Part shown: positions 10,044-21,871 of the stretch, piece by piece
How positions within the stretch are numbered: the stretch's first letter is position 1
How the letters are laid out: every line of letters begins with the position of its first letter
NCBI RefSeq assembly: GCF_016734805.1
Contig: NZ_JAERQG010000001.1
Location: 1,116,001-1,180,000, forward strand
Origin: Marivirga atlantica
Lineage (GTDB): Bacteria; Bacteroidota; Bacteroidia; Cytophagales; Cyclobacteriaceae
Direction of reading: 5' to 3'
DNA: 64,000 bases
Notes under the pieces: model-generated
Told to the model about the DNA's origin: nothing
What the model saw: only the letters and a program-made list of their open reading frames with translations
Databases searched by the model: none
Made by a program: the position numbers and the translations under genes

Positions 10044-10089
10044 CAGGCCTGTTTCGGCAGAGGTTTGAAGATTATAATAATATTAAGAA

Positions 10090-10488
10090 ATGGTAACTGA
10101 TCCAATAGCTGATTATTTGACAAGGGTTCGTAACGCTATTAAGGCGAATCATAGAATCGTTGAGGTGCCAGCATCTAACTTAAAGAAGAACTTAACAAAG
10201 GTGCTTCATGAAAAAGGTTATATCCTTAATTATAAGTTTGAAGATGCTACTGCTCAGGGTACTATAAAAATAGCTTTGAAGTATGATCCTGTGAGCAAAA
10301 CACCTGCTATCACTAAATTAGAAAGGATTTCAAAGCCTGGTTTAAGAAAATATTGTGGTGCAGAAGAATTACCTAGAGTACTAAACGGTTTAGGTATTGC
10401 TGTACTTTCTACTTCTAAAGGTGTAATCACTGATAAAGAAGCTAGAAATTTGAATGTGGGTGGTGAAATATTGTGCTACGTTTATTAA
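10090..10488 (+). CDS. rpsH: 30S ribosomal protein S8
   Basis: S8, 132 aa, binds the central domain of 16S rRNA. It starts with [17 protein letters not shown] and ends with the conserved block [20 protein letters not shown]. In E. coli S8 is the spc-operon repressor. It is preceded by the internal promoter candidate at 10036-10043. Confidence 0.98.
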   Translation: MVTDPIADYLTRVRNAIKANHRIVEVPASNLKKNLTKVLHEKGYILNYKFEDATAQGTIKIALKYDPVSKTPAITKLERISKPGLRKYCGAEELPRVLNGLGIAVLSTSKGVITDKEARNLNVGGEILCYVY

Positions 10489-10497
10489 AAAATAGAA

Positions 10498-11052
10498 ATG
10501 TCACGAATAGGTAAAAGTCCAATTAATCTACCAGATGGTGTGTCTATTGACATCGCCAAGGATAATGTGATTACAGTTAAAGGTTCTAAAGGAACACTAA
10601 CTGAATCTGTTGATCCATCAATAAAAGTGAAGGTAGAGGATGGTCAAATTATATTAGAGAGACCAACTGAATCAAAAAGACATAAGTCAATGCATGGTTT
10701 ATATCGTGCACTTTTGGCTAATGCTGTTGAAGGTGTAAACCAAGGTTTCACTAAGAAATTAGAATTGGTTGGTGTTGGTTATAAAGCGGTTGCACAAGGA
10801 AATGTTTTAGAACTCAATATAGGTTATTCACATAGTATTTTTATGGGGTTACCTGATGAGGTTAAAGCATCGGCTGAGACAGTTAAGGGTCAAAACCCAG
10901 TGATTACTTTGGAAAGCATTGATAAGCAACTTATTGGACAGGTTGCTGCTAAGATAAAATCACTTAGAAAAGTAGAACCTTACAAAGGTAAAGGTGTACG
11001 TTTCGTTGGAGAGCAAATTAGACGTAAAGCGGGTAAAACTGCAGCTAAATAA
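10498..11052 (+). CDS. rplF: 50S ribosomal protein L6
   Basis: L6, 184 aa, two related alpha/beta domains near the factor-binding site. The first domain begins [15 protein letters not shown]; the second ends with the L6 signature around [21 protein letters not shown]. Nine bases after rpsH and 8 before rplR. Confidence 0.98.
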   Translation: MSRIGKSPINLPDGVSIDIAKDNVITVKGSKGTLTESVDPSIKVKVEDGQIILERPTESKRHKSMHGLYRALLANAVEGVNQGFTKKLELVGVGYKAVAQGNVLELNIGYSHSIFMGLPDEVKASAETVKGQNPVITLESIDKQLIGQVAAKIKSLRKVEPYKGKGVRFVGEQIRRKAGKTAAK

Positions 11053-11060
11053 TATTAACA

Positions 11061-11411
11061 ATGGCTATTAATAAAACAGCTAGAAGATTAAGAATCAAAA
11101 AGGGAATTAGAAGAAAAGTATCTGGTACGGCTTCTATACCTAGATTGAGTGTTTTCAAAAGTAATAGAGCTATCTATGCTCAAATAGTAGATGACTTAAA
11201 AGGACATACTTTGGCTGCAACTAACTCTATGGAGTTAGGCGCGAAAAGTAATGCTGATCTTGAGACTGCTGCTAAAGTGGGTGAAACATTGGCTAATAAA
11301 GCTAAAGAAGCAGGTATTGAACAAATCGTTTTTGATAGAGGCGGATACAGATACCACGGAAAAGTAAAGGCTTTGGCTGATGGTGCAAGAAAAGGTGGCT
11401 TAAAATTCTAA
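11061..11411 (+). CDS. rplR: 50S ribosomal protein L18
   Basis: L18, 116 aa, binds 5S rRNA together with L5. Conserved features: [37 protein letters not shown], and the C-terminal [20 protein letters not shown]. Four bases before rpsE. Confidence 0.98.
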   Translation: MAINKTARRLRIKKGIRRKVSGTASIPRLSVFKSNRAIYAQIVDDLKGHTLAATNSMELGAKSNADLETAAKVGETLANKAKEAGIEQIVFDRGGYRYHGKVKALADGARKGGLKF

Positions 11412-11415
11412 TTAT

Positions 11416-11934
11416 ATGACTCAGAGTAATATAAAATCTGTAAGAGCAAGCGAAATCGATCTAAAAGAGAAGGTTGTTGCTATTAAAAGAGTTGCCAAGG
11501 TTGTTAAAGGTGGTAGAAGATTTAGTTTTTCTGCTATCGTAGTAGTTGGTGATGGAAATGGCGTTGTTGGTTATGGTTTAGGGAAAGCCAATGAGGTAAC
11601 TGATGCAATAACTAAGGGAATTGACGATGCTAAGAAGAATTTGGTTAAGGTTCCTATTTTAAAAGGAACTGTACCTCATGAGTCATTAGGTAAATATAGC
11701 GGTGGTTTTGTTTTAGTTAAACCTGCTGCTCCAGGTACTGGTGTAATAGCTGGTGGTGCTATGCGTGCTGTACTGGAAAGTGCTGGTGTACATAATGTAC
11801 TGGCAAAATCTAAAGGATCATCAAATCCACATAACGTGGTTAAGGCAACTTTCGATGCTTTAACAAAAATGAGAGATCCTTTTACAGTAGCAAAGAATAG
11901 AGGTGTTTCATTAGCTAGTGTTTTTAACGGATAA
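11416..11934 (+). CDS. rpsE: 30S ribosomal protein S5
   Basis: S5, 172 aa, at the mRNA entry site and important for decoding accuracy. The double-stranded RNA-binding domain is recognisable from [19 protein letters not shown] and [13 protein letters not shown]; the second domain contains the [17 protein letters not shown] block. Standard length. Confidence 0.98.
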   Translation: MTQSNIKSVRASEIDLKEKVVAIKRVAKVVKGGRRFSFSAIVVVGDGNGVVGYGLGKANEVTDAITKGIDDAKKNLVKVPILKGTVPHESLGKYSGGFVLVKPAAPGTGVIAGGAMRAVLESAGVHNVLAKSKGSSNPHNVVKATFDALTKMRDPFTVAKNRGVSLASVFNG

Positions 11935-11939
11935 TAACC

Positions 11940-12122
11940 ATGGCGAAGACAATAAAAGTAACACAAATAAGAAGTGTAATTGGTAGACCGGAAGTTCAAA
12001 AAAGAACTATTCAGGCATTAGGCTTGGGTAAAATTAATAAAACGGTTGAGAAGACACTTACTCCTCAAATTGAGGGTATGATAAATAAAGTGAATCACTT
12101 AGTTACAGTAACTGAAGGATAA
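11940..12122 (+). CDS. rpmD: 50S ribosomal protein L30
   Basis: L30, 60 aa, the normal size of the bacterial form. The core [20 protein letters not shown] and [13 protein letters not shown] are conserved. Located between rpsE (5-base gap) and rplO (1-base gap), its standard place in the spc operon. Confidence 0.96.
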   Translation: MAKTIKVTQIRSVIGRPEVQKRTIQALGLGKINKTVEKTLTPQIEGMINKVNHLVTVTEG

Positions 12123-12123
12123 G

Positions 12124-12570
12124 ATGAAATTACATACATTAAAACCGGCTGAAGGATCAACGAAAACTCGTAAGAGAATTGGTAGAGGTCAGGGTTCTGG
12201 CGCTGCTGGTACTGCAACTCGTGGACATAAAGGTGCTAAATCGAGAAGTGGTTATTCTCAGAAAATAGGTTTCGAGGGTGGTCAAATGCCACTACAAAGA
12301 AGAGTGCCTAAGTTTGGTTTCAATAACATCAACCGCGTAGCATATAAGGCAATCAATTTGAGTGATTTGCAGATGTTACACGAGAAGTTGAATGTTGATA
12401 CTATTGACGTTGAACTATTGAAAACTAACGGTCTTGTAGGAAAGAAAGACCTTGTAAAAATTTTAGGTAATGGTGAGCTTAAAGCTAAGCTAAATGTAAC
12501 TGCAAATGCATTCTCTAAGTCGGCATCAGCAGCTATAGAGAAGGCTGGAGGTTCTACATCAACTTTATAA
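12124..12570 (+). CDS. rplO: 50S ribosomal protein L15
   Basis: L15, 148 aa, a late-assembly 50S protein with a long basic N-terminal extension. The Gly/Arg/Lys-rich block KTRKRIGRGQGSGAAGTATR and GFEGGQMPLQRRVPKFGF are typical. One base separates its stop from the secY ATG, so the two are probably translationally coupled. Confidence 0.98.
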   Translation: MKLHTLKPAEGSTKTRKRIGRGQGSGAAGTATRGHKGAKSRSGYSQKIGFEGGQMPLQRRVPKFGFNNINRVAYKAINLSDLQMLHEKLNVDTIDVELLKTNGLVGKKDLVKILGNGELKAKLNVTANAFSKSASAAIEKAGGSTSTL

Positions 12571-12571
12571 T

Positions 12572-13891
12572 ATGAATCGTTTTTTTTCTACCATAAGGAA
12601 TATTTTCTCTATAGAGGAACTTAGAGATAGAATTTTTAATACCATTGGGTTTTTAATAATTTTTAGACTAGGGTCCTTTGTAGTATTACCTGGTGTTGAT
12701 CCAAGTAAGTTGTCTGGAGATGCGCAGGGTATTTTTGGTTTATTAGATACCATCTTAGGTGGTGCTTTTTCTAATGCTTCTATATTTGCATTAGGCATCA
12801 TGCCTTATATTTCTGCGAGCATTGTTATACAGTTATTAACTGTTGCGGTGCCTTATTTTCAGAAAATGCAGAAGGAGGGTGAGTCTGGTAGAAAAAAGAT
12901 TACCCAAATTACAAGGGTTTTAACTATAGCAATTACTATCGTTCAAGGTTCAGCTTACGTTAAGGGTACAATCCCTGCTGAGGCTATCATGATGGGTAAT
13001 TTCTTCTTCACTATAACTTCAGTAATCATCTTAACATCAGGTACTATTTTCTGTATGTGGTTAGGTGAGAAAATTACTGATAAAGGTATAGGTAATGGTA
13101 TTTCGTTACTTATTATGATAGGTATAATTTCAAGATTTCCAGGATCTATAGTTGCAGAAGCTTTATCTCTAGGAATGAGTGGATTGTTATTTTTCATTCT
13201 TGAAATTGTTGCTCTTTTCTTCGTTGTAATGGTAACTGTTATGTTGGTACAGGCAACTCGAAGAATACCAGTTCAGTATGCTAAGCAAGTAGTTGGAGGA
13301 AGAGTATACGGAGGACAACGTCAGTATATTCCATTGAAAGTTAATGCTTCTGGTGTAATGCCAATAATCTTTGCTCAGTCATTAATGTTCTTACCATCAT
13401 TATTGGCTAATTTATGGGCAGATGATAGTGATACTGCAGCTTATATAGGTAGTGTATTTTCTGACTTTCAGAGCTGGCAATACAGTTTAACATTTGCGAT
13501 TTTAATAATAATCTTTACCTTTTTATATACAGCAATAACTATTAATCCTAGTCAAATAGCTGATGATATGAAAAGGAACGGTGGCTTCATACCTGGTGTT
13601 AAACCTGGGAAGCAAACATCCGAGTTTATTGATAATGTGTTAACTAAAATAACTTTACCAGGCGCTATTTTCTTGGCTATTATAGCAATATTACCTGCTT
13701 TTGTAGCTAGAGCTGGTGTAGGTACTCAGTTCTCTCAATTTTTTGGAGGAACATCACTAATCATTATGGTTGGTGTTATCTTGGATACCTTGCAGCAAAT
13801 TGAAAGTTACCTTCTTATGAGACATTATGAAGGTATGATGAAGTCTGGAAAAGTGAAGGGTAGTTCATCACAGACAACTGCGGTTGCTTAA
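12572..13891 (+). CDS. secY: Protein translocase subunit SecY
   Basis: Main channel of the Sec translocon, 439 aa, inner membrane. About ten hydrophobic segments are visible. The plug-region and TM2 signature IFALGIMPYISASIVIQLL and the cytosolic loop VVGGRVYGGQRQYIPLKVN with its conserved arginine are present. The gene order rplO-secY-infA is standard for Bacteroidota; no adk or map gene intervenes. Confidence 0.98.
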   Translation: MNRFFSTIRNIFSIEELRDRIFNTIGFLIIFRLGSFVVLPGVDPSKLSGDAQGIFGLLDTILGGAFSNASIFALGIMPYISASIVIQLLTVAVPYFQKMQKEGESGRKKITQITRVLTIAITIVQGSAYVKGTIPAEAIMMGNFFFTITSVIILTSGTIFCMWLGEKITDKGIGNGISLLIMIGIISRFPGSIVAEALSLGMSGLLFFILEIVALFFVVMVTVMLVQATRRIPVQYAKQVVGGRVYGGQRQYIPLKVNASGVMPIIFAQSLMFLPSLLANLWADDSDTAAYIGSVFSDFQSWQYSLTFAILIIIFTFLYTAITINPSQIADDMKRNGGFIPGVKPGKQTSEFIDNVLTKITLPGAIFLAIIAILPAFVARAGVGTQFSQFFGGTSLIIMVGVILDTLQQIESYLLMRHYEGMMKSGKVKGSSSQTTAVA

Positions 13892-13900
13892 TTTAAAATT

Positions 13901-14119
13901 ATGGCAAAACAAAGTTCAATAGAGCAAGACGGAACAATTACTGAAGCATTGTCTAATGCAATGTTTAGAGTAGAGTTAGGTAATGGTCATGAGGTGATTG
14001 CACATATCTCTGGTAAAATGCGAATGAATTATATCAAAATTTTACCAGGCGATAAGGTTAAGTTAGAAATGTCTCCTTATGATTTAACAAAAGGAAGAAT
14101 TGTTTATCGATATAAATAA
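13901..14119 (+). CDS. infA: Translation initiation factor IF-1
   Basis: IF-1, 72 aa, a single OB-fold that occupies the A site during initiation. Conserved residues include [39 protein letters not shown] and [11 protein letters not shown]. It lies 9 bases after secY and 8 before rpmJ. Confidence 0.98.
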   Translation: MAKQSSIEQDGTITEALSNAMFRVELGNGHEVIAHISGKMRMNYIKILPGDKVKLEMSPYDLTKGRIVYRYK

Positions 14120-14127
14120 ATCGAATT

Positions 14128-14244
14128 ATGAAAGTTAAAGCTTCAATAAAAAAGAGAAGTGAAGATTGCAAGATTATCCGTAGAAAGGGTAAGCTTTACG
14201 TGATCAACAAGAAAAATCCACGTTTCAAACAAAGACAAGGGTAA
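14128..14244 (+). CDS. rpmJ: 50S ribosomal protein L36 (zinc-ligand-depleted form)
   Basis: L36, 38 aa, starting [14 protein letters not shown] and ending NPRFKQRQG. The zinc-binding form has three cysteines and a histidine. Here only Cys14 of that set remains; the others are Ser11, Asn27 and Phe33. This is therefore the C-minus form, which would not need zinc. The gene fills the gap between infA and rpsM and stops 2 bases before the rpsM ATG. Confidence 0.96.
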   Translation: MKVKASIKKRSEDCKIIRRKGKLYVINKKNPRFKQRQG

Positions 14245-14246
14245 TT

Positions 14247-14624
14247 ATGGCAAGAGTTTCTGGTGTAGATATTCCTGATAATAAAAGAGGAGCAATATCA
14301 TTAACATATATTTTTGGTATTGGAAGAAGTTCAGCTCTTAAGATTTTAGAGCAAGCAGGTATTGATGCTGACAAAAAAGTAGCAGAGTGGTCTGAAGATG
14401 AGGCAAATGCCGTACGTAACGTCATTAGTGAAAATTATAAAACTGAAGGTGTTCTTAAATCTGAGGTACAAATGAGTATCAAAAGATTGTTGGACATTGG
14501 TTGTTATAGAGGCCTTCGTCACAGAAAGGGTCTTCCTGTACGTGGACAGAAAACCAAAAATAACGCTCGTACCAGAAAGGGTAAGAGAAAGACTATGGCT
14601 AATAAGAAGAAAGCTACTAAGTAA
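14247..14624 (+). CDS. rpsM: 30S ribosomal protein S13
   Basis: S13, 125 aa, contacts P-site tRNA and the 50S subunit. It starts [20 protein letters not shown] and has the helix-hairpin-helix [17 protein letters not shown] and the basic C-terminal [20 protein letters not shown]. First gene of the alpha-operon part; 10 bases before rpsK. Confidence 0.98.
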   Translation: MARVSGVDIPDNKRGAISLTYIFGIGRSSALKILEQAGIDADKKVAEWSEDEANAVRNVISENYKTEGVLKSEVQMSIKRLLDIGCYRGLRHRKGLPVRGQKTKNNARTRKGKRKTMANKKKATK

Positions 14625-14634
14625 TTTATAGATC

Positions 14635-15027
14635 ATGGCTCAGAAAAGAAAAGATAAAGCAAAAAAGAGAGTAGTTAATGTAGAGGCTATTGGTCAGGCG
14701 CATATCAAAGCTTCTTTCAACAACATTATCATCTCTATGACTAATTCTACCGGACAGGTAGTTTCATGGGCATCTGCTGGTAAAATGGGATTCAAGGGTT
14801 CTAAAAAGAACACTCCATATGCTGGACAGGTGGCAGCTCAAAACGCTGCTCAAGCTGCTTATGACTTAGGTCTTAGAAAAGTTGAAGTATTTGTTAAAGG
14901 TCCTGGAGCGGGAAGAGATTCTGCTATCAGAAGCATTCAAAATACTGGTATAGAAGTAACGATGATCAAGGATGTTACTCCATTACCTCACAATGGTTGT
15001 CGTCCTCCAAAAAGACGAAGAGTATAA
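14635..15027 (+). CDS. rpsK: 30S ribosomal protein S11
   Basis: S11, 130 aa, on the 30S platform near the mRNA exit. Signature blocks: [38 protein letters not shown], and the C-terminal [17 protein letters not shown]. The acetylated/isoaspartyl-prone PHNG site is conserved. 26 bases before rpsD. Confidence 0.98.
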   Translation: MAQKRKDKAKKRVVNVEAIGQAHIKASFNNIIISMTNSTGQVVSWASAGKMGFKGSKKNTPYAGQVAAQNAAQAAYDLGLRKVEVFVKGPGAGRDSAIRSIQNTGIEVTMIKDVTPLPHNGCRPPKRRRV

Positions 15028-15053
15028 TTTTATATAGCTAAGAATATTTAATA

Positions 15054-15659
15054 ATGGCAAGATATAAAGGTCCAAAGTCTAAAATAGCCAGAAGGTTTAA
15101 TGAGCCTATTTTTGGTGCTAGCAAAGCATTGTCTAAAAAAGCTTATCCTCCTGGTCAACACGGAAGAGGCAGAAGAAGAAAGCAATCTGAATATGCCATT
15201 CAGTTGATGGAGAAGCAAAAGGCGAAATACACTTATGGTGTTTTAGAAAAGCAATTTGCTAATTTATTCGATAAAGCTTCACGTAAAAAAGGTATTACTG
15301 GTGAGGTACTACTTCAATTGTTGGAGTCTAGATTGGATAACGTAGTATTCAGATTAGGTATCGCTCCAACAAGAAGAGCGGCTCGTCAATTAGTATCACA
15401 TAAGCATATTCTTGTTAATGGTGAGATCGTAAATATACCATCTTATCAATTAAAAGAAGGTGATATGATTGGTGTTAGAGAGAAGTCAAAATCACTTGAA
15501 GCTGTTTCTAATAGCTTATCATCCAACACAGTTAGTAAGTATGGTTGGTTGGAATTTGACAAATCCGACATGACAGGTAAATACATTAATGTTCCTCAAA
15601 GAGAAGATATTCCTGAAAACATTAATGAGCAGCTTATTGTCGAGTTGTATTCAAAATAA
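15054..15659 (+). CDS. rpsD: 30S ribosomal protein S4
   Basis: S4, 201 aa, primary binder of the 16S 5' domain. The N-terminal region [20 protein letters not shown] is the form without the CxxC zinc motif. The central S4 RNA-binding domain is present ([20 protein letters not shown] followed by [10 protein letters not shown]). In E. coli S4 represses the alpha operon; here it precedes rpoA by 28 bases. Confidence 0.98.
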   Translation: MARYKGPKSKIARRFNEPIFGASKALSKKAYPPGQHGRGRRRKQSEYAIQLMEKQKAKYTYGVLEKQFANLFDKASRKKGITGEVLLQLLESRLDNVVFRLGIAPTRRAARQLVSHKHILVNGEIVNIPSYQLKEGDMIGVREKSKSLEAVSNSLSSNTVSKYGWLEFDKSDMTGKYINVPQREDIPENINEQLIVELYSK

Positions 15660-15687
15660 TTAGTCAATTTTATAGAAACTTTATAAT

Positions 15688-16677
15688 ATGTCTATTTTAG
15701 CATTCCAAATGCCTGAAAAGGTTGCAATGGAGAAGGCAGATGATTTTCATGGTCTTTTCACATTCAAACCATTAGAAAAAGGTTATGCAGTTACTGTAGG
15801 TAACGCATTAAGGAGAATTTTGCTTTCTTCACTAGAAGGCTATGCAATTACAGGTATTAAAATACCTAGCGTTTTGCATGAATTCTCTTCTATCGAAGGT
15901 GTGGTGGAAGATGTATCAGAGATTATTCTTAACCTGAAAATGGTAAGGTTTAAAAAAATCTCTGATAGTGCTGACAACAAATTGACAATATCTTTAAAGA
16001 ATCAAAAAGAATTCAAAGCAGGTGATATTAACAAATTCACTACTGCTTATGAGATTTTGAATCCTGATTTATTGATATGTCATATGGATGAATCAGTGAA
16101 TTTCGAAATCGAATTAACGATTGAAAAAGGTAGAGGATACGTTTCATCTGAAGAGAACAATAATGGCGAACAAGCTGCTGGCTATATTGCTATTGATTCA
16201 ATCTTTACGCCTATCAAGAATGTGAAGTACAGTGTTGAAAATACACGTGTTGAGCAAAAAACTGACTATGAGCAGTTAGTTCTTGATATTGAGACTGATG
16301 GAAGTATTCATCCTGAGGCAGCGCTTAAAGGAGCAGCCAATATTCTTATCAAACATTTTATGTTATTCTCTGATCAGAACATGGTACTTGATGCCGGTGG
16401 TACTGATGAGCCAGAAGCGGTTGATGAAGAAATGCTTCATATGCGTAAAATGTTAAAAACTTCATTGAATGATCTTGATCTTTCTGTAAGAGCTTACAAC
16501 TGCTTAAAAGCTGCTGATGTTAAATCATTAGGAGACTTAGTGAGCTTAGAAATTTCGGATATGATGAAGTTTAGAAACTTCGGTAAGAAGTCTTTAGCTG
16601 AATTAGAGCAATTAGTAGCTGATAAAGGTTTGACCTTTGGAATGGACTTGTCCAAGTACAAACTTGATGAAGAATAA
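15688..16677 (+). CDS. rpoA: DNA-directed RNA polymerase subunit alpha
   Basis: RNA polymerase alpha, 329 aa. The N-terminal assembly domain shows [20 protein letters not shown] and [18 protein letters not shown]. The C-terminal helix-hairpin-helix domain (about residues 255-329) has [19 protein letters not shown] and [12 protein letters not shown], which contacts DNA and activators. Embedded in the ribosomal operon between rpsD and rplQ. Confidence 0.98.
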   Translation: MSILAFQMPEKVAMEKADDFHGLFTFKPLEKGYAVTVGNALRRILLSSLEGYAITGIKIPSVLHEFSSIEGVVEDVSEIILNLKMVRFKKISDSADNKLTISLKNQKEFKAGDINKFTTAYEILNPDLLICHMDESVNFEIELTIEKGRGYVSSEENNNGEQAAGYIAIDSIFTPIKNVKYSVENTRVEQKTDYEQLVLDIETDGSIHPEAALKGAANILIKHFMLFSDQNMVLDAGGTDEPEAVDEEMLHMRKMLKTSLNDLDLSVRAYNCLKAADVKSLGDLVSLEISDMMKFRNFGKKSLAELEQLVADKGLTFGMDLSKYKLDEE

Positions 16678-16682
16678 GTAAA

Positions 16683-17306
16683 ATGAGACACGGAAAGAAA
16701 TTTAACCACTTAGGAAGAACTGCTCCGCATCGTAAAGCAATGCTTGCAAACATGGCAAGTTCTCTTATCGATTCTAAGAGAATTACTACTACTGTAGCAA
16801 AAGCGAAAGCTTTAAGAAGCTATATAGAGCCTTTGATTACTAAGTCAAAAGAAGATACAACTCATAATAGAAGAACTGTTTTTTCTTATTTACAAAGTAA
16901 GGAAGCTGTTAAAGAGTTGTTTGATGAAGTTGGTGCAAAAGTAGCTAACAGACCTGGTGGATATACAAGAATTATCAAATTAGGTTCAAGACTTGGTGAT
17001 GATGCAGAAATGGCATTAATCGAGTTAGTTGATTACAACGAGTTACTTCTTGGTGATTCAGGTGAGTCTAAGAAAAAGACTACTAGAAGAAGTAGAAGAG
17101 GTGGTGGTTCTAAAGCTAAAGCTGAGTCAACTGAGACTAAAGCGGAAGCTAAAGAAGAGTCAACAGAAAAGAAAGAAACTAAGAAGAAGGCAGCACCTAA
17201 GAAAGACGAAGCTAAGGCAGAAGCTAAAGAGGCTCCTAAGAATGAAGAGAAGAAAGCTGAACCTAAAAAGGATGATTCAGCTAAGGATAAAGATACTGAT
17301 GCTTAA
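16683..17306 (+). CDS. rplQ: 50S ribosomal protein L17 with Lys/Glu/Ala-rich C-terminal extension
   Basis: L17, 207 aa. The conserved core is residues 1 to about 120: [20 protein letters not shown] and [23 protein letters not shown]. After residue 125 comes an 80-residue low-complexity tail made mainly of Lys, Glu and Ala. Such tails occur in Bacteroidota L17, but this one is long and is probably disordered. It is the last gene of the cluster, followed by a strong terminator. Confidence 0.97.
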   Translation: MRHGKKFNHLGRTAPHRKAMLANMASSLIDSKRITTTVAKAKALRSYIEPLITKSKEDTTHNRRTVFSYLQSKEAVKELFDEVGAKVANRPGGYTRIIKLGSRLGDDAEMALIELVDYNELLLGDSGESKKKTTRRSRRGGGSKAKAESTETKAEAKEESTEKKETKKKAAPKKDEAKAEAKEAPKNEEKKAEPKKDDSAKDKDTDA

Positions 17307-17330
17307 AGGTATTGTTATCGCATAATTATT

Positions 17331-17366
17331 AAAAAGGGATTGAATTTACATTCAATCCCTTTTTTA
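17331..17366 (+). terminator. Strong intrinsic terminator after rplQ
   Basis: A stem of about 15 bp: AAAAAGGGATTGAAT (17331-17345) pairs with ATTCAATCCCTTTTT (17350-17364), loop TTAC, and the T-rich arm serves as the U-tract. It marks the end of the ribosomal supercluster. Confidence 0.9.
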
Positions 17367-17442
17367 TTTTTATTTAAAATATAAATACTAGATTTTTGCA
17401 TGGCAGAGACTTCTGTTATGCAGTTCTTAAGATAAATATTAG

Positions 17443-19819
<2,377 letters not shown>

Positions 19820-19837
19820 GTGATAATTTATATTAAA

Positions 19838-19873
19838 GAAGCTGCATTCCTATTAGTAGGTTTGCAGCTTTTT
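19838..19873 (+). terminator. Intrinsic terminator after eno
   Basis: AAGCTGCA (19839-19846) pairs with TGCAGCTT (19863-19870). An inner CCTA-TTAG-TAGG extends the hairpin, and T residues follow to 19873. Confidence 0.8.
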
Positions 19874-19927
19874 AGTTTCTACAATACTATTAGTGAAATT
19901 TTATTGTTATTTTAGTTGAAGTAAGCA

Positions 19928-20221
19928 ATGAGCAAAATCCCGAAAATATTTAAGAATTTTTATTTCGTAGCTGGATCGGTATTTCTGATATGGATGCTAT
20001 TCCTGGATAATAACGATATCATTTCTCAGCTCAAGCTATCTTCTAAATACAATGATCTTCAAGATCAAAAAGAATATTATCAGGAAAAAATAAAAGAGGT
20101 TGAAGTGGACAGGGCAGGTTTATTGTCGGATGAGGAATTGCTAGAGAAGTTTGCCAGAGAGCGCTACCTGATGAAGAAAAAAGAGGAAGACCTATTCATA
20201 ATTGTTGAGGAAGAGGAATAA
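19928..20221 (+). CDS. FtsB/DivIC-like septum formation protein
   Basis: 97 aa, single membrane helix near the N-terminus (about residues 11-26, YFVAGSVFLIWMLFL), then a coiled coil (about 38-65) and a short C-terminal part with ARERYLMKKKEEDLFIIVE. This is the layout of the FtsB/DivIC family, which bridges FtsL and FtsQ in the divisome. Location after eno is a common place for ftsB in many bacteria. The family is divergent, so function is inferred from architecture and context. Confidence 0.8.
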   Translation: MSKIPKIFKNFYFVAGSVFLIWMLFLDNNDIISQLKLSSKYNDLQDQKEYYQEKIKEVEVDRAGLLSDEELLEKFARERYLMKKKEEDLFIIVEEEE

Positions 20222-20223
20222 GG

Positions 20224-20781
20224 ATGAAAGTAAGGATATTACTCATTTGTTTAACAGCATTAATGTTTGGAAGCTTTACTTCCCATGCCCAAAGATACGT
20301 TGATGAAAATAGTACTTTTGTTGAGAGGCTCTATTTTGGCGGCAATTTTGGAGCAGCATTCAGCAGTAATTTCACAAATATAGAAGTATCGCCCATTGTT
20401 GGTTATATGATCACCAATGAGCTTTCAGCAGGTGTTGGAGTTATCTACCAATATTTTAAAGTTGATCGTAGAGCGGCAAATGGAACTCCTTATTCATTAG
20501 AGACTAACATTTATGGAGGCAAACTATTTGGCAGGTATAATTTCACGCAACAACTTTTTGCCTATTCCGAATTTGAAGCGCTAAGTCTGGAAGTTTTTCA
20601 GGTTTCTACAGAATCAATAGTAAGAGATGTTGTACCATCTTTTTTTATTGGAGGCGGTTATTTTATTCCTTTAGGGAATAGAGCCGGAATGACAGCTATA
20701 GGATTATACAACATATTATATGATCCTTATACCTCACCATATAACAGTCCATTTGTATTAAGGGTAGGTTTTACTTTTTAA
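20224..20781 (+). CDS. Small outer-membrane beta-barrel-like protein
   Basis: 185 aa with a signal peptide (MKVRILLICLTALMFGSFTSHAQ, cut after about residue 23), then alternating aromatic/glycine strands such as LYFGGNFGAAFSSN and GGKLFGRYNF, ending in a C-terminal Phe (RVGFTF) as in outer-membrane barrels. It starts 2 bases after the FtsB-like gene. No specific function can be assigned. Its 3' end overlaps the convergent dehydrogenase gene by 11 bases. Confidence 0.75.
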   Translation: MKVRILLICLTALMFGSFTSHAQRYVDENSTFVERLYFGGNFGAAFSSNFTNIEVSPIVGYMITNELSAGVGVIYQYFKVDRRAANGTPYSLETNIYGGKLFGRYNFTQQLFAYSEFEALSLEVFQVSTESIVRDVVPSFFIGGGYFIPLGNRAGMTAIGLYNILYDPYTSPYNSPFVLRVGFTF

Positions 20782-21862
20782 GGTACTCTTTGAACGCTAT
20801 ATTTAGTTCCTCACCAACTGCCGTTAAGTCTTCAATTACTGCATCAAGTAGCGGGATGCCATTAGTCATCCTTTCTGAAGTCATTTCCCTTTCAGGATCA
20901 CCAGGAATTAATACTTTATCACTTTCATGGGTAGTTTTTGAATTCCTGAAAGTTTCAATCCAATTATCCATATGATTTTTGAAATCATCAGCAGGGCGGA
21001 AAGCATCAACACGCATAGCACCAAGGAAATGGCCTAAACCTTCTCCAACAGGATCTTCCCTAAGAGGAAGGAAACTAACGAAAGGAGGCGCCCATGGACC
21101 ATAATTAGCTCCAGAAAGCACTGCAGAGAAAATATCTACAATAGAACCTAAAATATAACCTTTGTGACTTGCATGCTCTCTATCGCCACCCAAAGGCAAC
21201 ATACTTCCACCTTCTTTAAGGGCATCCACATTTTGGGTTGGTTTGCCATCCGCATCTTGCACCCAACCGAAAGGAGCATTTTGCCCTTTTCTTTTTAATA
21301 CTTCAAGCTTCCCGTTGGCAGCCGTTGTTGTTGCGAAATCAGCTACGAAGGGCGGTTGTTCTTTTGTAGGAATAGCAATTGAGATAGGGTTGGTGCCTAA
21401 TAACCTATCCTTTGAGAAGGTAGGAGAAACCAAAGGACTCGCATTGGTCATGGACCAGCCTATCATATCTTTTTCTAAGGCTAACATGCTATGGTAGCCG
21501 GCAATACCATAATGATTTGAATTTTTTACTGAAACCCATCCTGTACCAACTTTCTCAGCTTTTTCCATAGCTACTTGCATAGCAAAAGGGGCTACTACTA
21601 AACCCAGACCGGCATCACCGTCAATTACGGCTGTACTGGGAGTTTCATGTACAATCTTAATATTTGGCTTTGGATTAACCCTTTCACTTTGCCATAACCT
21701 GATATAGCCCTTAAGCCTGGCTACACCATGAGAGTCCACTCCCCTTAAATCCGCGCTGAGCAATACTTCGCTGGCTGTTTGAGCATGCTCATTAGAGCAG
21801 CCCATATTTAAAAAAACTTGTTTCGTAAAAGATTGAAGGTTTGAGTAAGAAATATTATGCAT
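20771..21862 (-). CDS. Ldh_2 family malate/L-lactate (or related) dehydrogenase
   Basis: NAD(P)-dependent oxidoreductase of the malate/L-sulfolactate dehydrogenase family, 363 aa. Typical blocks: RGVDSHGVARLKGYI, KNSNHYGIAGYHSMLAL, GTNPISIAIPT, and ASHKGYILGSIVDIFSAVLSG. Substrate cannot be told from sequence; malate, lactate, ureidoglycolate and 2,3-diketogulonate enzymes share this fold. Nine bases after the Ppx/GppA gene on the same strand, so likely co-transcribed with it. Confidence 0.9.
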   Translation of the reverse strand: MHNISYSNLQSFTKQVFLNMGCSNEHAQTASEVLLSADLRGVDSHGVARLKGYIRLWQSERVNPKPNIKIVHETPSTAVIDGDAGLGLVVAPFAMQVAMEKAEKVGTGWVSVKNSNHYGIAGYHSMLALEKDMIGWSMTNASPLVSPTFSKDRLLGTNPISIAIPTKEQPPFVADFATTTAANGKLEVLKRKGQNAPFGWVQDADGKPTQNVDALKEGGSMLPLGGDREHASHKGYILGSIVDIFSAVLSGANYGPWAPPFVSFLPLREDPVGEGLGHFLGAMRVDAFRPADDFKNHMDNWIETFRNSKTTHESDKVLIPGDPEREMTSERMTNGIPLLDAVIEDLTAVGEELNIAFKEYLKK

Positions 21863-21871
21863 AATAACTGA

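Noticed and set aside
17029-17325. Lys/Leu-rich open frame over the end of rplQ
   Set aside because: It is the off-frame reading of the Lys/Glu/Ala repeat tail of L17; low complexity and no start signal.
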